NCBI RefSeq assembly: GCF_013343715.1
Contig: NZ_JABUNR010000013.1
Span: forward strand, 88,770 to 152,769
Direction: 5' to 3'
DNA from: Mesobacillus harenae
Lineage (GTDB): Bacteria > Bacillota > Bacilli > Bacillales > Cytobacillaceae
DNA length: 64,000 bases
The position numbers and the translations under genes are program-made. Positions 57,455 to 64,000 of the stretch are shown in pieces. Position 1 is the first letter of the stretch; each line of letters starts with the position of its first letter. A model generated the notes under the pieces. It searched no databases, had not been told where the DNA came from, and saw nothing but the letters and a program-made list of their open reading frames with translations.

Positions 57455-57628
57455 CGGACTTCCCCCAAACAATACCAGATAATAAAGGGTATGCCAGCTT
57501 GGCCCAAAAATATACATTGAAAAATAGCGTTTCGGATTTAAGTACTCACAAAAAAGACCTGATAATTGTCCATACGTTAATATTGTTGGCTAAGCTTGTG
57601 AATTCTTGCCTCACTTATAAAAAAAGAT

Positions 57629-57659
57629 AATAAAAACCTTTCCTCAGTGAGAAAAGGTT
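57629..57659 (-). terminator. Intrinsic terminator after fur
   Basis: AACCTTT (57635-57641) pairs with AAAGGTT (57653-57659), extended by inner CTCA/TGAG. The minus strand continues TTTTTATTATC. Confidence 0.77.
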
Positions 57660-58126
57660 CATTCATTATTAGTTTTAGGTTCGCCATCATCATTCTGACA
57701 GCGATGGCAAATTCCATGAAAAGTTAGACGGTGGTCTTTAATTTTAAACTTCCAATCTCGTTCAACAATCTCTTCAACATCTTCTAAAAGGTCATCCTGA
57801 ATTTCATCGACTGCCCCGCATTCTATACATACAAGGTGATGGTGAAAATGCGCAGCACCCTCTTGGCGCAGGTCATAGCGGGAAACCCCGTCACCAAAAT
57901 TGATTTTATCAACAATCTTTAACTCCGTAAGCAGTTCTAGTGTTCTATAGACTGTCGCAAGCCCAATTTCTGGAGATTTTTCTTTCACAAGCAGATAGAC
58001 ATCTTCTGCACTTAGATGATCTTCTTCATTTTCTAACAGAACTCGAACCGTCGCTTCACGTTGAGGCGTCAATTTATAACTTGATGAATGCAGGTGCTTT
58101 TTTATTCTCTCAATTCTGTTTTCCAT
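57659..58126 (-). CDS. fur: Ferric uptake regulator Fur
   Basis: Iron-dependent repressor of siderophore and iron-transport genes. The 155-residue protein is nearly identical to B. subtilis Fur in its first 140 residues: winged-helix DNA-binding domain with YKLTPQREATVRVLLENEED and IGLATVYRTLELLTELKIVD. It then has the metal-binding AAHFHHHLVCIECG and the second zinc cysteines CHRC near 139. The ATG at 58124-58126 is taken by family alignment. A SigA promoter and a Fur-box-like sequence lie upstream. Confidence 0.97.
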   Translation of the reverse strand: MENRIERIKKHLHSSSYKLTPQREATVRVLLENEEDHLSAEDVYLLVKEKSPEIGLATVYRTLELLTELKIVDKINFGDGVSRYDLRQEGAAHFHHHLVCIECGAVDEIQDDLLEDVEEIVERDWKFKIKDHRLTFHGICHRCQNDDGEPKTNNE

Positions 58127-58159
58127 ACCGGTAGTCACTCCCCCGCCACTGTCATTTTC

Positions 58160-58187
58160 ATTATAACAGAAGGAGAATAAGAGTCAA
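58160..58187 (-). promoter_or_regulatory. SigA promoter of fur
   Basis: On the minus strand TTGACT (58182-58187), a 16-base spacer and TATAAT (58160-58165), 33 bases before the fur ATG. Confidence 0.72.
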
Positions 58188-58229
58188 AATGAAATCATTC
58201 CAATTAAGAGAATAAATAAATTATTAAGT

Positions 58230-58248
58230 AATAATAATTCTTATTATC
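58230..58248 (-). promoter_or_regulatory. Fur-box-like sequence upstream of fur
   Basis: GATAATAAGAATTATTATT on the minus strand agrees with the classical 19-base Fur box at 15 positions. It lies in very AT-rich DNA at the 3' end of spoIIM, about 45 bases upstream of the fur -35, so chance is possible. Confidence 0.35.
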
Positions 58249-58888
58249 ATATACCTGATTGCACAACTGCCTTTAAAAGAGCAGGAGAAAGGTAGGCTTC
58301 TATACCAGCGGCTGCAGATAATACAACGATAGCGAGCAGAAATGCTATTAAATAACGGGTTAGCAATGGCAAAATGGGCTGTCCGATTTTTTTCATAAAC
58401 TGATTCCGGATTAACTTTAATGAAAACGTTACGGCTAAAGTAGCCATTATAATAAAGATTGGGATAATAATAAAGTTTTGCGGCAGGATGGATACAAATG
58501 ATAGAAGAAATCCGTTCCATTTCATTTGATTAACAAGGAAGCCGACTGTAAATCCGACTACCATCCCTTTCATAAATAAAAGAACCAAAATGACAGGTAA
58601 ACCAATAATTGAAATGCCAAGAACCCATATTAGGCCGATGAACTTAACGTTATGAAAAAAACTTTGGAGAAATATGTCGCTTGATTCCGCCACCTTACCT
58701 GTAGAGACTTGTCCAAAAAACTGTGAAAGGTAATAGAACAAATCCTCTTTTTGTGAGAAGGTTAAGCTGTTAACAATAACTGCCCCAAAAATAATCCCCA
58801 TTAAAAATAGTACACTCACAAACAAATAAATTGAGGAATTTTCTCGAAAATGGATTGCTGCGACGTTCTGGTACTTTTGTTTTCTCAT
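58247..58888 (-). CDS. spoIIM: Stage II sporulation protein M
   Basis: Component of the SpoIIDMP peptidoglycan machine that drives engulfment of the forespore. The 213-residue membrane protein has five hydrophobic segments; recognisable blocks are YLFVSVLFLMGIIFGAVIVN at about residue 20, WVLGISIIGLPVILVLLFMK near 90 and GMVVGFTVGFLVNQMKWNG near 110. The ATG at 58886-58888 has GGAGG seven bases upstream; an earlier in-frame start overlaps it. A SigE-type promoter stands in front, as expected for mother-cell expression. Confidence 0.94.
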   Translation of the reverse strand: MRKQKYQNVAAIHFRENSSIYLFVSVLFLMGIIFGAVIVNSLTFSQKEDLFYYLSQFFGQVSTGKVAESSDIFLQSFFHNVKFIGLIWVLGISIIGLPVILVLLFMKGMVVGFTVGFLVNQMKWNGFLLSFVSILPQNFIIIPIFIIMATLAVTFSLKLIRNQFMKKIGQPILPLLTRYLIAFLLAIVVLSAAAGIEAYLSPALLKAVVQSGI

Positions 58889-58918
58889 TGTTATTCCTCC
58901 CGAAAGCATGGATATTAA

Positions 58919-58946
58919 ATTGTATGCCTGTCCACCTTATGTATGA
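58919..58946 (-). promoter_or_regulatory. SigE-type promoter of spoIIM
   Basis: On the minus strand TCATACA (58940-58946), a 13-base spacer and CATACAAT (58919-58926). The -10 is a perfect SigE match, and the spacing equals that of the dacB promoter at 39209. Confidence 0.7.
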
Positions 58947-58968
58947 CTTTTATTAAAAAATTTCAGGC

Positions 58969-58999
58969 TAAAAAAAAAGCCACAGCTTTTCGGCTGTGG
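58969..58999 (-). terminator. Intrinsic terminator after the endoQ gene
   Basis: CCACAGC (58980-58986) pairs with GCTGTGG (58993-58999). The minus strand continues with ten T. Confidence 0.85.
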
Positions 59000-59018
59000 A
59001 CAAACTTTCTATTTTTAT

Positions 59019-60185
59019 TTAGCCTTTAATTTTACCATAACGCCCGCCGCCGCCGACCTCAAGGCTGAGGCGGCCCGACCGGGCTTTCACAATTAAATTC
59101 GCTTCCTTTGCTGGAATCACTTGAGCTAAGGCTTCATATGGAACTTCATGCAAGACGGCCATTTCTGTTCCAAAGTGACCAAGCAGCTTTTCCAACTTTT
59201 TAGGACCGAGCCCAGGAATAAACTCTAAGGGAACCTGGTGTATATAAGGTGGCCGATCATCGGGGCGATCATTTGACCCACTGGAGATTTCTTTGATCCG
59301 ATCTGCCACTCCCCTAATTACTTTCGTATGCCCGCAGGTTTCGCAGGCCGAGTTTAGCTTCTCAACCGGTGCTAAACAGCCAGCACATACAGTTTGGTGA
59401 TATTTCCCTAAAAATGGATCAAGTCCATAATTGGCCCCGATCCTTCTTCCCTCTGACCTGTGTAATGCTTTCTTCCATTCTGAGAAAGTTGGGTTCTCCA
59501 TTTCAATTACTTGATATTCTCTGGCAATCTTTGCGAGCGAATGAGCATCTGAATTGGTCAAATAAGAATACGTATGGAGCTCATTCAATTGGTCCGCCAT
59601 AGTAGTGTCAGCACTCAACCCTAATTCAATGGCATCGATCATCGCTGGATCAAATATCTCTGACAGAGATCTTTGCACACCTTTCCCATACAAACTTTTG
59701 AATGGGGTGAATACGTGGGCGGGAATAAAAATCCCTCCCAGCTCCTTTACCTTCTCCTGAAGCTGTTTGCCGGAAACATAAACCCTTTGTGAACTTAAAG
59801 TTATATTCTTTAAATGTTTTGAAAGCCATTGCGAAAATACTGTCATTTCCTTTAGAAAGCGGAAAAAACATAACACATGGACGGGACCTTGGCAGTGTTC
59901 GTCGTTTATCTCCAACTCTGAGCCTGGAATTATACTCAAGCCCCCGTACATTAAGCCGCCTTCCGGATGTTCCGTCAGCTCTCCACTTTCAAGGAGTTCA
60001 TTCATTTCTACAATCACTTCCGGGGAATGGCAATCAATAATCCCAATCATATTCAAACCTTTATGGTCCCTAGCATGCTCGATGATATTAGAAAACGTCA
60101 GCGATTTAGCTCCAGTTATTTTAACTGCTTTTCCCGACCTCGTCCTTCCAATATGGATATGAAAGTCAGCGTAGTATTTGTTCAT
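59019..60185 (-). CDS. Endonuclease Q family protein (YqxK)
   Basis: Putative DNA repair nuclease of 388 residues; archaeal EndoQ cleaves 5' to deaminated bases. An N-terminal PHP-type metal domain contains ADFHIHIGRTRSG near residue 6, GIIDCHSPEV near 48, and LTNSDAHS near 210. A zinc ribbon follows (CAGCLAPVEKLNSACETCGH near 268) and then a helix-hairpin-helix (FIPGLGPKKLEKLLGHFG near 330). B. subtilis YqxK is the local counterpart. It overlaps nudF by 4 bases (ATGA), so the two are co-translated. Confidence 0.9.
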   Translation of the reverse strand: MNKYYADFHIHIGRTRSGKAVKITGAKSLTFSNIIEHARDHKGLNMIGIIDCHSPEVIVEMNELLESGELTEHPEGGLMYGGLSIIPGSELEINDEHCQGPVHVLCFFRFLKEMTVFSQWLSKHLKNITLSSQRVYVSGKQLQEKVKELGGIFIPAHVFTPFKSLYGKGVQRSLSEIFDPAMIDAIELGLSADTTMADQLNELHTYSYLTNSDAHSLAKIAREYQVIEMENPTFSEWKKALHRSEGRRIGANYGLDPFLGKYHQTVCAGCLAPVEKLNSACETCGHTKVIRGVADRIKEISSGSNDRPDDRPPYIHQVPLEFIPGLGPKKLEKLLGHFGTEMAVLHEVPYEALAQVIPAKEANLIVKARSGRLSLEVGGGGRYGKIKG

Positions 60186-60736
60186 TTTAATAAAACATCC
60201 TCATGCAGCTGCAGATACTGGACAGCATAAGCTGTCTTAGCATCAAAGATTTTTTGGTCTTTAATCAATTGAATTGCTTCTGTTAATGTAACCTCCATTA
60301 CATTGACAAATTCATCTTCGTCTGCACTAGCGGGGTTCTCTTTTTTCGATAGCCCTGTGGCAATATATAAATGGATGATCTCGTCCGCAAAGCCTGGCGA
60401 TGTAAAAAAAGACAGGAGCCACTCTAATTCATTGCTTTCATAACCCGTTTCTTCTTCAAGCTCTCGCAAAGCACAAATTTCTGGTTTTTCTCCTATTTCT
60501 AGTTTCCCTGCTGGAATTTCAATAATCGTTCTCTCTAGTGCTTTTCTGTACTGCTCTACCATGACAATTTTATGGTCGTCCGTTACAGGAATTACTGCAA
60601 CTGCACCGGGATGCTTAACAATTTCTCGCTTAGATATCCTTCCATTTGGAAGCTCTACATCATCAACCTGGAGGCTGATCACTTTCCCAGAAAAAATCTT
60701 CTCTGTTTTGACCGTCTTTTCCTCAAGCCGTTCCAT
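60182..60736 (-). CDS. nudF: ADP-ribose pyrophosphatase NudF
   Basis: Nudix hydrolase cleaving ADP-ribose to AMP and ribose 5-phosphate. The 184-residue protein has an N-terminal strand region (KTEKIFSGKVISLQVDDVEL), the ADP-ribose-type stretch VVEQYRKALERTIIEIPAG and the Nudix box from about residue 75 with RELEEETGYE. The downstream SPGFADEIIHLYIATGL and the proline-rich position place it in the ADP-ribose subgroup. It is divergent from mciZ and yqkF; first gene of the nudF-endoQ unit. Confidence 0.93.
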   Translation of the reverse strand: MERLEEKTVKTEKIFSGKVISLQVDDVELPNGRISKREIVKHPGAVAVIPVTDDHKIVMVEQYRKALERTIIEIPAGKLEIGEKPEICALRELEEETGYESNELEWLLSFFTSPGFADEIIHLYIATGLSKKENPASADEDEFVNVMEVTLTEAIQLIKDQKIFDAKTAYAVQYLQLHEDVLLK

Positions 60737-60811
60737 GAAGAATCACTCCTGTTCTATTCCCAATATCAATGCTCATACATTTTATCATACTTAGTTGAGA
60801 GGGGTAGAATA

Positions 60812-60985
60812 GTGAAGATTTACGTTCATGAGAAAGGAATAATCATTGCTGGCAAGTCCTGGGAGGTACGACGGAAGCTTCGTGAATATAGCAAAGAGCA
60901 TAAACTTGTAAAAGATTGGATTCGGTCAACGAATCCTGACGGCCGCAACATTTGTCGGCAGGGGAACACTCCGGTACAATATTAG
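60812..60985 (+). CDS. mciZ: Z-ring formation inhibitor MciZ
   Basis: Mother-cell peptide that caps FtsZ and blocks Z-ring assembly during sporulation. The GTG at 60812, with GAGAGGGG seven bases upstream, starts a 57-residue protein whose first 40 residues match B. subtilis MciZ: EKGIIIAGKSWEVRRKLREY followed by VKDWIR. A further 18 residues (TNPDGRNICRQGNTPVQY) extend beyond the 40-residue B. subtilis peptide. Its place between nudF and yqkF is the same as in B. subtilis. A CATACATT that would suit a SigE -10 lies 45 bases upstream, but I found no good -35. Confidence 0.88.
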   Translation: MKIYVHEKGIIIAGKSWEVRRKLREYSKEHKLVKDWIRSTNPDGRNICRQGNTPVQY

Positions 60986-61084
60986 AAAAGCAAAGTCGCG
61001 GACAGGTATGGCTAAACATATGGAGATCTTCTTAGTTTTAAAGGCTAGGTTGTCCAAGCGCTTTCTTTCTTAAAGGAGGCAGAC

Positions 61085-62002
61085 ATGAAACAAAATTTAT
61101 TAGGCAATTCTAATTTAAAAGTCAGCGAACTGGCCCTTGGCTGTATGTCGCTTGGCACCGATAAAAACCATGCAAAAAAAGTGATTGAGGCAGCACTTGA
61201 AGAAGGAGTAACGTATTTTGATACAGCTGACCTATACGAATTTGGACTAAATGAGGAAATTGTTGGTGAGGCACTTCAAGGCGTGAGAGACCAGGTCGTC
61301 ATAGCGACCAAAGCAGGAAACCGTTGGAGTTCCAGTAAAGATGGCTGGTCCTGGGACCCATCCAAGGCTCATATTAAAGAGGCCGTTAAATCAAGTTTAA
61401 AGCGCCTGAACACCGAATATATAGATTTGTACCAGCTCCATGGGGGAACGATTGAAGATCCAATTGATGAAACGATTGAAGCATTTGAGGAGCTGAAACA
61501 AGAAGGATTTATTCGGCATTATGGGCTCTCGTCTATCCGCCCCAATGTAATACGGGAGTATGTAAACAAATCCAATATCATATCTGTCATGGTCCAATAT
61601 AGCATCCTCGACAGACGAGCTGAAGAAGAGGTGCTCCCCCTGCTCGCTAAAAAAGGAAAGAGTGCAGTGACAAGAGGAACAGTAGCGAAAGGCCTGTTAA
61701 CCGATAAACCACTCAAGTCTTCGCCTTCCATTATTGAAAAAGGCTATCTTGATTACACCTTTGAAGAACTGGAACAATTATTAACTCGCTTGAAAAGAGA
61801 CCTCAGCCCCCAAGACTTGCTGAATGCTGCAGTCCAATATAACCTAGCTAACCCCGCTGTTGCCTCTATTGTGGCAGGGGCGAGTTCTATAAGCCAGGTT
61901 AAAGAAAATGCAAGGGCTGTTAATAGCAAGCCGCTCAGCGCAAGGGAAATAGAACTGATTCAGTCCTTGTCAAAAGCAAACCGCTATAATCAGCACCGCT
62001 GA
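61085..62002 (+). CDS. yqkF: Aldo/keto reductase (YqkF)
   Basis: NADPH-dependent oxidoreductase of 305 residues; physiological substrate unknown. TIM-barrel motifs in order: the catalytic aspartate and tyrosine in TYFDTADLYEFGLNEEIVGE near residue 45-60, the lysine in VVIATKAGNRW near 80, the histidine in YIDLYQLHGG near 122, and the cofactor-binding C-terminal VASIVAGASSISQVKENARA near 260. The start has AAAGGAGG. It follows mciZ by 100 bases on the same strand. Length matches B. subtilis YqkF (306). Confidence 0.93.
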   Translation: MKQNLLGNSNLKVSELALGCMSLGTDKNHAKKVIEAALEEGVTYFDTADLYEFGLNEEIVGEALQGVRDQVVIATKAGNRWSSSKDGWSWDPSKAHIKEAVKSSLKRLNTEYIDLYQLHGGTIEDPIDETIEAFEELKQEGFIRHYGLSSIRPNVIREYVNKSNIISVMVQYSILDRRAEEEVLPLLAKKGKSAVTRGTVAKGLLTDKPLKSSPSIIEKGYLDYTFEELEQLLTRLKRDLSPQDLLNAAVQYNLANPAVASIVAGASSISQVKENARAVNSKPLSAREIELIQSLSKANRYNQHR

Positions 62003-62009
62003 AAATAAA

Positions 62010-62400
62010 GCGGAAGCGCCTTGTCCACAGGCAATCCATAATGAAGCCTGACTGTTTAACTTCACAATCCTAAGAGTGAAGCCGACCGTTTAGCCTGGAG
62101 GTGGAGGTCTTGAAGGCGGAGTCGTTCTTTGACTTCAGCAACAAGACTAAAGCGACTCGAGAAGCTAGAAGGCACAACTAGAAATGCGGCGTGTCCGAAC
62201 GCGAGACTTAGCCAGACATTAGGACAGTAGTTGTTTCTCTGTTTCTCCGCGAAAACAACCTACCTACTTGAGGGTGTAGCCGTTCTTTGACTTCAGCAAC
62301 AAGACTAAAGCGAGCTCGGGCTTGCTTAACGAGGATAGGCGCTGGAGCTAGACGCATTCGATCATCCGTAATGGAACTGCTATCCCTTTTCTAAACAGCA
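62010..62400. repeat. Dispersed intergenic repeats, double copy after yqkF
   Basis: The block opens AAAGCGGAAGCGCCTTG, has AGTGAAGCCGACCGTTTAG, and carries two GTTCTTT hairpins (loops at 62124-62130 and 62282-62288). An exact 33-base direct repeat, 62123-62155 and 62281-62313, surrounds them. It ends GGCGCTGGAGCTAGACGCAT at 62336, then ATCCGTAATGG. No gene is seen from here to 62476. Confidence 0.75.
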
Positions 62401-62476
62401 CAACTGGAGAGCAGCTAATAAGCTGCTCCCTTGGTTTGTGTTCTAGTTATAGGTGCTTAACCTGAAAGCAAAATCT

Positions 62477-63199
62477 TTATGCAAATGATAAGAGCAATGT
62501 GTAAGCTGACAAACCTGCAGCAAAAGCCCAAAACGTGCTCTCCCGTTCTCCAGGAAGTTCCTCTTTCATAACATTCAGAATAACCCCTCCAGCCAGTAAA
62601 GAGAACAAAATTGCTATTGCTGCTTCGTTTACGTCAATAGATTGACCTAGTATCCATCCCACTAACACCGAAGCTGCCAGAAGCCATCTTCCCAGGCGGT
62701 CGTATATTTCCGTATGGGTCTGTCTTAAGCCATGGTCATTTGAGATGAAATGTACTGCTAAGGCAATGAAATAAAATAGCATTCTGGTATCATTTTCAAA
62801 AACTCCGTCCACCAGCAAATAACCAATCAGCGCATTATACAGAAAGAAGGCGGAAATATGGATCCAAAATACCCCTCTTGTTGCATAATCTATATTATTA
62901 GCTTTCTGTGATTTCTTTACCATATTCTCCAAGCCATAAAATATGGCCAGTCCGATCATTGCAACTAGGTATATCCGGTTTTCAAAATAAAAATAGTTTG
63001 ATTCCCACACCTGATCCAATACTTCATCATGATGGTTAAGTTCCGGCAGCAGGTGCACAAACACATACGCAACTGAAACGCCGCCTGCCGCTGAAAGAAG
63101 CCTGCTGCGCGGTATCACGCTTAAAAACTTCATATATTTAGATGATAGGTGAATAACCACAAAGCCAATGGCAAATAAAAAACTTAACGAATAAAACAT
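62477..63199 (-). CDS. ZIP-like multi-pass membrane protein
   Basis: A 240-residue protein with about eight hydrophobic segments. It is not a named B. subtilis gene to me. Features that recall ZIP metal transporters are VFVHLLPELNHHDE near residue 47, HFISNDHGLRQTHTE near 155 and the near-terminal LLAGGVILNVMKEELPGERE. The canonical HxxxE pairs of ZIP helices are not clear, so transport is a guess. The ATG at 63197-63199 has AGAGGAG nine bases upstream; a GTG ten codons earlier has only AAGG. It lies after the repeat block, convergent with yqkF. Confidence 0.78.
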   Translation of the reverse strand: MFYSLSFLFAIGFVVIHLSSKYMKFLSVIPRSRLLSAAGGVSVAYVFVHLLPELNHHDEVLDQVWESNYFYFENRIYLVAMIGLAIFYGLENMVKKSQKANNIDYATRGVFWIHISAFFLYNALIGYLLVDGVFENDTRMLFYFIALAVHFISNDHGLRQTHTEIYDRLGRWLLAASVLVGWILGQSIDVNEAAIAILFSLLAGGVILNVMKEELPGERESTFWAFAAGLSAYTLLLSFA

Positions 63200-63405
63200 A
63201 GTTATAAACTCCTCTGTTGCGTCTACCACCTATATACCTTAATTAACAGAAGAGAAACACTAAACCGAGCTTTAACTATTAACAAGCACCGCTGTTACTA
63301 TGACGAAACAGGAAGCGGCTTTCACCGAGCTCTATTGCAAACACATTAACTATCTTAAACCCGACCGTTTGGACTGTTGGTTCTAAAGTGCCTTCTTGCT
63401 TTACT
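63200..63405. other. Gene-free spacer
   Basis: No supported gene or clear terminator between yqkE and the ZIP-like gene. Confidence 0.5.
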
Positions 63406-63660
63406 TCATTTATACTTCTTCCAGTCCAGCTCACTCTCAGAAAGAAGCTCTTCAAACGTTTTATTTTTTTCTTTTTGTCTTTTTTCTTCAGCACGCTTAG
63501 CCTTCTCCTGTTGCTCTCGAAGCTCTTTTTCTGCGTTAAACTTCTCCTTCACTTCCTTGAGTTGGGCCATTGTATCTTGATTTAACAGATCTCCAAGCGT
63601 TGCTGCTTTCTCTTCTTTTTTCGGCTGATTTCCTTTGCGGTTCTTTGTTTTTTTTCCCAT
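63406..63660 (-). CDS. yqkE: DUF3886 family protein YqkE
   Basis: An 84-residue, very charged, helical protein. The central part (LKEVKEKFNAEKELREQQEK and onward) is a strong predicted coiled coil, and the C-terminus FEELLSESELDWKKYK is the family signature. The N-terminus is lysine-rich (MGKKTKNRKGNQPKKEEKAA). The ATG has AGAGGGG. yqkE adjoins yqkF in B. subtilis; here the ZIP-like gene and repeats lie between. Function unknown. Confidence 0.83.
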   Translation of the reverse strand: MGKKTKNRKGNQPKKEEKAATLGDLLNQDTMAQLKEVKEKFNAEKELREQQEKAKRAEEKRQKEKNKTFEELLSESELDWKKYK

Positions 63661-63870
63661 TCTACCCCTCTTTTCCTGCCAATCTCATTGGCAGCGAGTT
63701 TTATTTTTAAAATTATAGCATGATTAAGTTTATTTTTGATGTCTGCTTTTAAGAAAAGCATCTTGAATAGACTCTTGACTACCATCAACGACAAAAAAAC
63801 CAATAAGTATTTATCTAGGTATTCGTCTTTCACTAACCATAAAAAAGGGTGCTCCAGATACTGAGCTATA

Positions 63871-63920
63871 CCCCGTATAACGGACACTGATAAAAAAGTG
63901 TCCCTTATACGGGGTTTTTT
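63871..63920 (+). terminator. Long hairpin with T run before a truncated frame
   Basis: CCCCGTATAACGGACACT (63871-63888) pairs with 63897-63914 over 18 bases with one mismatch and an 8-base loop, followed by TTTTTTGTGTTT. It reads as a plus-strand terminator. It may shield an element that begins here from outside transcription. Confidence 0.7.
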
Positions 63921-63958
63921 GTGTTTCAATAGAATTATTGAGGGGACGGAGGAGTATC

Positions 63959-64000
63959 ATGGGGAAGAATTTATATACCGATTTTCAGATAAAAGAACTT
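63959..64000 (+). CDS. Start of an unidentified reading frame, possibly a transposase
   Basis: Only 14 codons are inside the window: MGKNLYTDFQIKEL. The ATG follows GGACGGAGGAG, a strong ribosome site. The sequence resembles, from memory, the N-terminus of IS3-type helix-turn-helix OrfA proteins in Bacillus, but fourteen residues cannot establish this. The preceding imperfect palindrome ending at 63914 could include the left inverted repeat of the element. An ordinary gene with a leader terminator is the alternative. Confidence 0.4.
   Translation, partial: MGKNLYTDFQIKEL

Noticed and set aside
60740..60811. SigE promoter for mciZ
   Set aside because: CATACATT fits the -10, but no acceptable -35 lies 13-15 bases upstream, so it is mentioned only in the gene entry.
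62410..62432. Terminator after the ZIP-like gene
   Set aside because: GAGCAGCT/AGCTGCTC makes a neat stem, but neither strand has a T run after it.
63582..63929. A 115-codon minus-strand frame after the right-hand hairpin
   Set aside because: It overlaps yqkE and its ribosome site in another frame, starts in the hairpin loop region and has a lysine-rich tail from antisense codons. No family resemblance.

Overview
The window is a 64 kb piece of a low-GC, endospore-forming Bacillaceae chromosome. Protein identities and gene order closely follow the Bacillus subtilis 168 stretch from gpsA/der through fni, cmk, sleB-ypeB, fer, serA, resABCDE-sigX, spmAB-dacB, scpAB, lysA, spoVA, spoIIA, deoB-punA-pdp, xerD-fur-spoIIM and nudF-mciZ-yqkF. 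The organism is not B. subtilis itself: genes are inserted, lost or rearranged, and the intergenic spaces carry a dispersed repeat family. A Cytobacillus/Mesobacillus-like Bacillus sensu lato is a reasonable guess, but this is inference.

Layout. 1-8.7 kb: gpsA (partial), der, the spore-envelope group yphA-seaA-yphE, ypzI, fni, the S1-domain protein ypfD, plsC, cmk, ypfB and the PilZ brake motI. 8.7-9.4 kb: a block of imperfect repeats. 9.4-16.9 kb: ypeB/sleB (cortex lysis), prsW, an asparaginase, ypdA, glutamate dehydrogenase and the adaptor ypbH. 17-24 kb: ypbG, a membrane protein, a CBS protein, ypbF-E-D, recS-ypbB, fer. 24.5-29.6 kb: serA, an M23/LysM hydrolase, rsiX-sigX. 29.9-36.8 kb: resE-D-C-B-A and rluB. 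36.9-43.6 kb: spmB-spmA-dacB, an extended superoxide dismutase, ypuI and a neighbour, scpB-scpA, ypuF. 43.7-49.2 kb: ribT without its riboflavin genes, a possible 30-residue membrane peptide, lysA and a reduced spoVA cluster. 49.6-54.1 kb: sigF-spoIIAB-spoIIAA-dacF-pdp. 54.1-63.7 kb: punA-deoB-xerD-yqzK-fur-spoIIM, endoQ-nudF, mciZ-yqkF, a ZIP-like membrane protein and yqkE. At the right edge a long hairpin precedes a truncated reading frame that may be the start of an insertion sequence.

The dominant theme is sporulation and germination: SpoIIA/SigF, SpoIIM, DacB/SpmAB, DacF, SpoVA, SleB/YpeB, MciZ and SeaA. Matching sigma signals are readable in the DNA: SigH plus a Spo0A box before spoIIAA, SigF before dacF and probably sleB, SigE before dacB and spoIIM. 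A SigX autoregulatory promoter precedes sigX, and a cre-like site lies upstream of glutamate dehydrogenase. Most operons end in clear intrinsic terminators, several of which overlap the stop codon.

I found no convincing new multigene system. The least explained material is the dispersed intergenic repeat family, whose hairpins keep the loop GTTCTTT while the stems change. The spoVA cluster lacking AC-AD-AEb, the orphan ribT, the 30-codon membrane ORF and a few unrecognised proteins are also notable.
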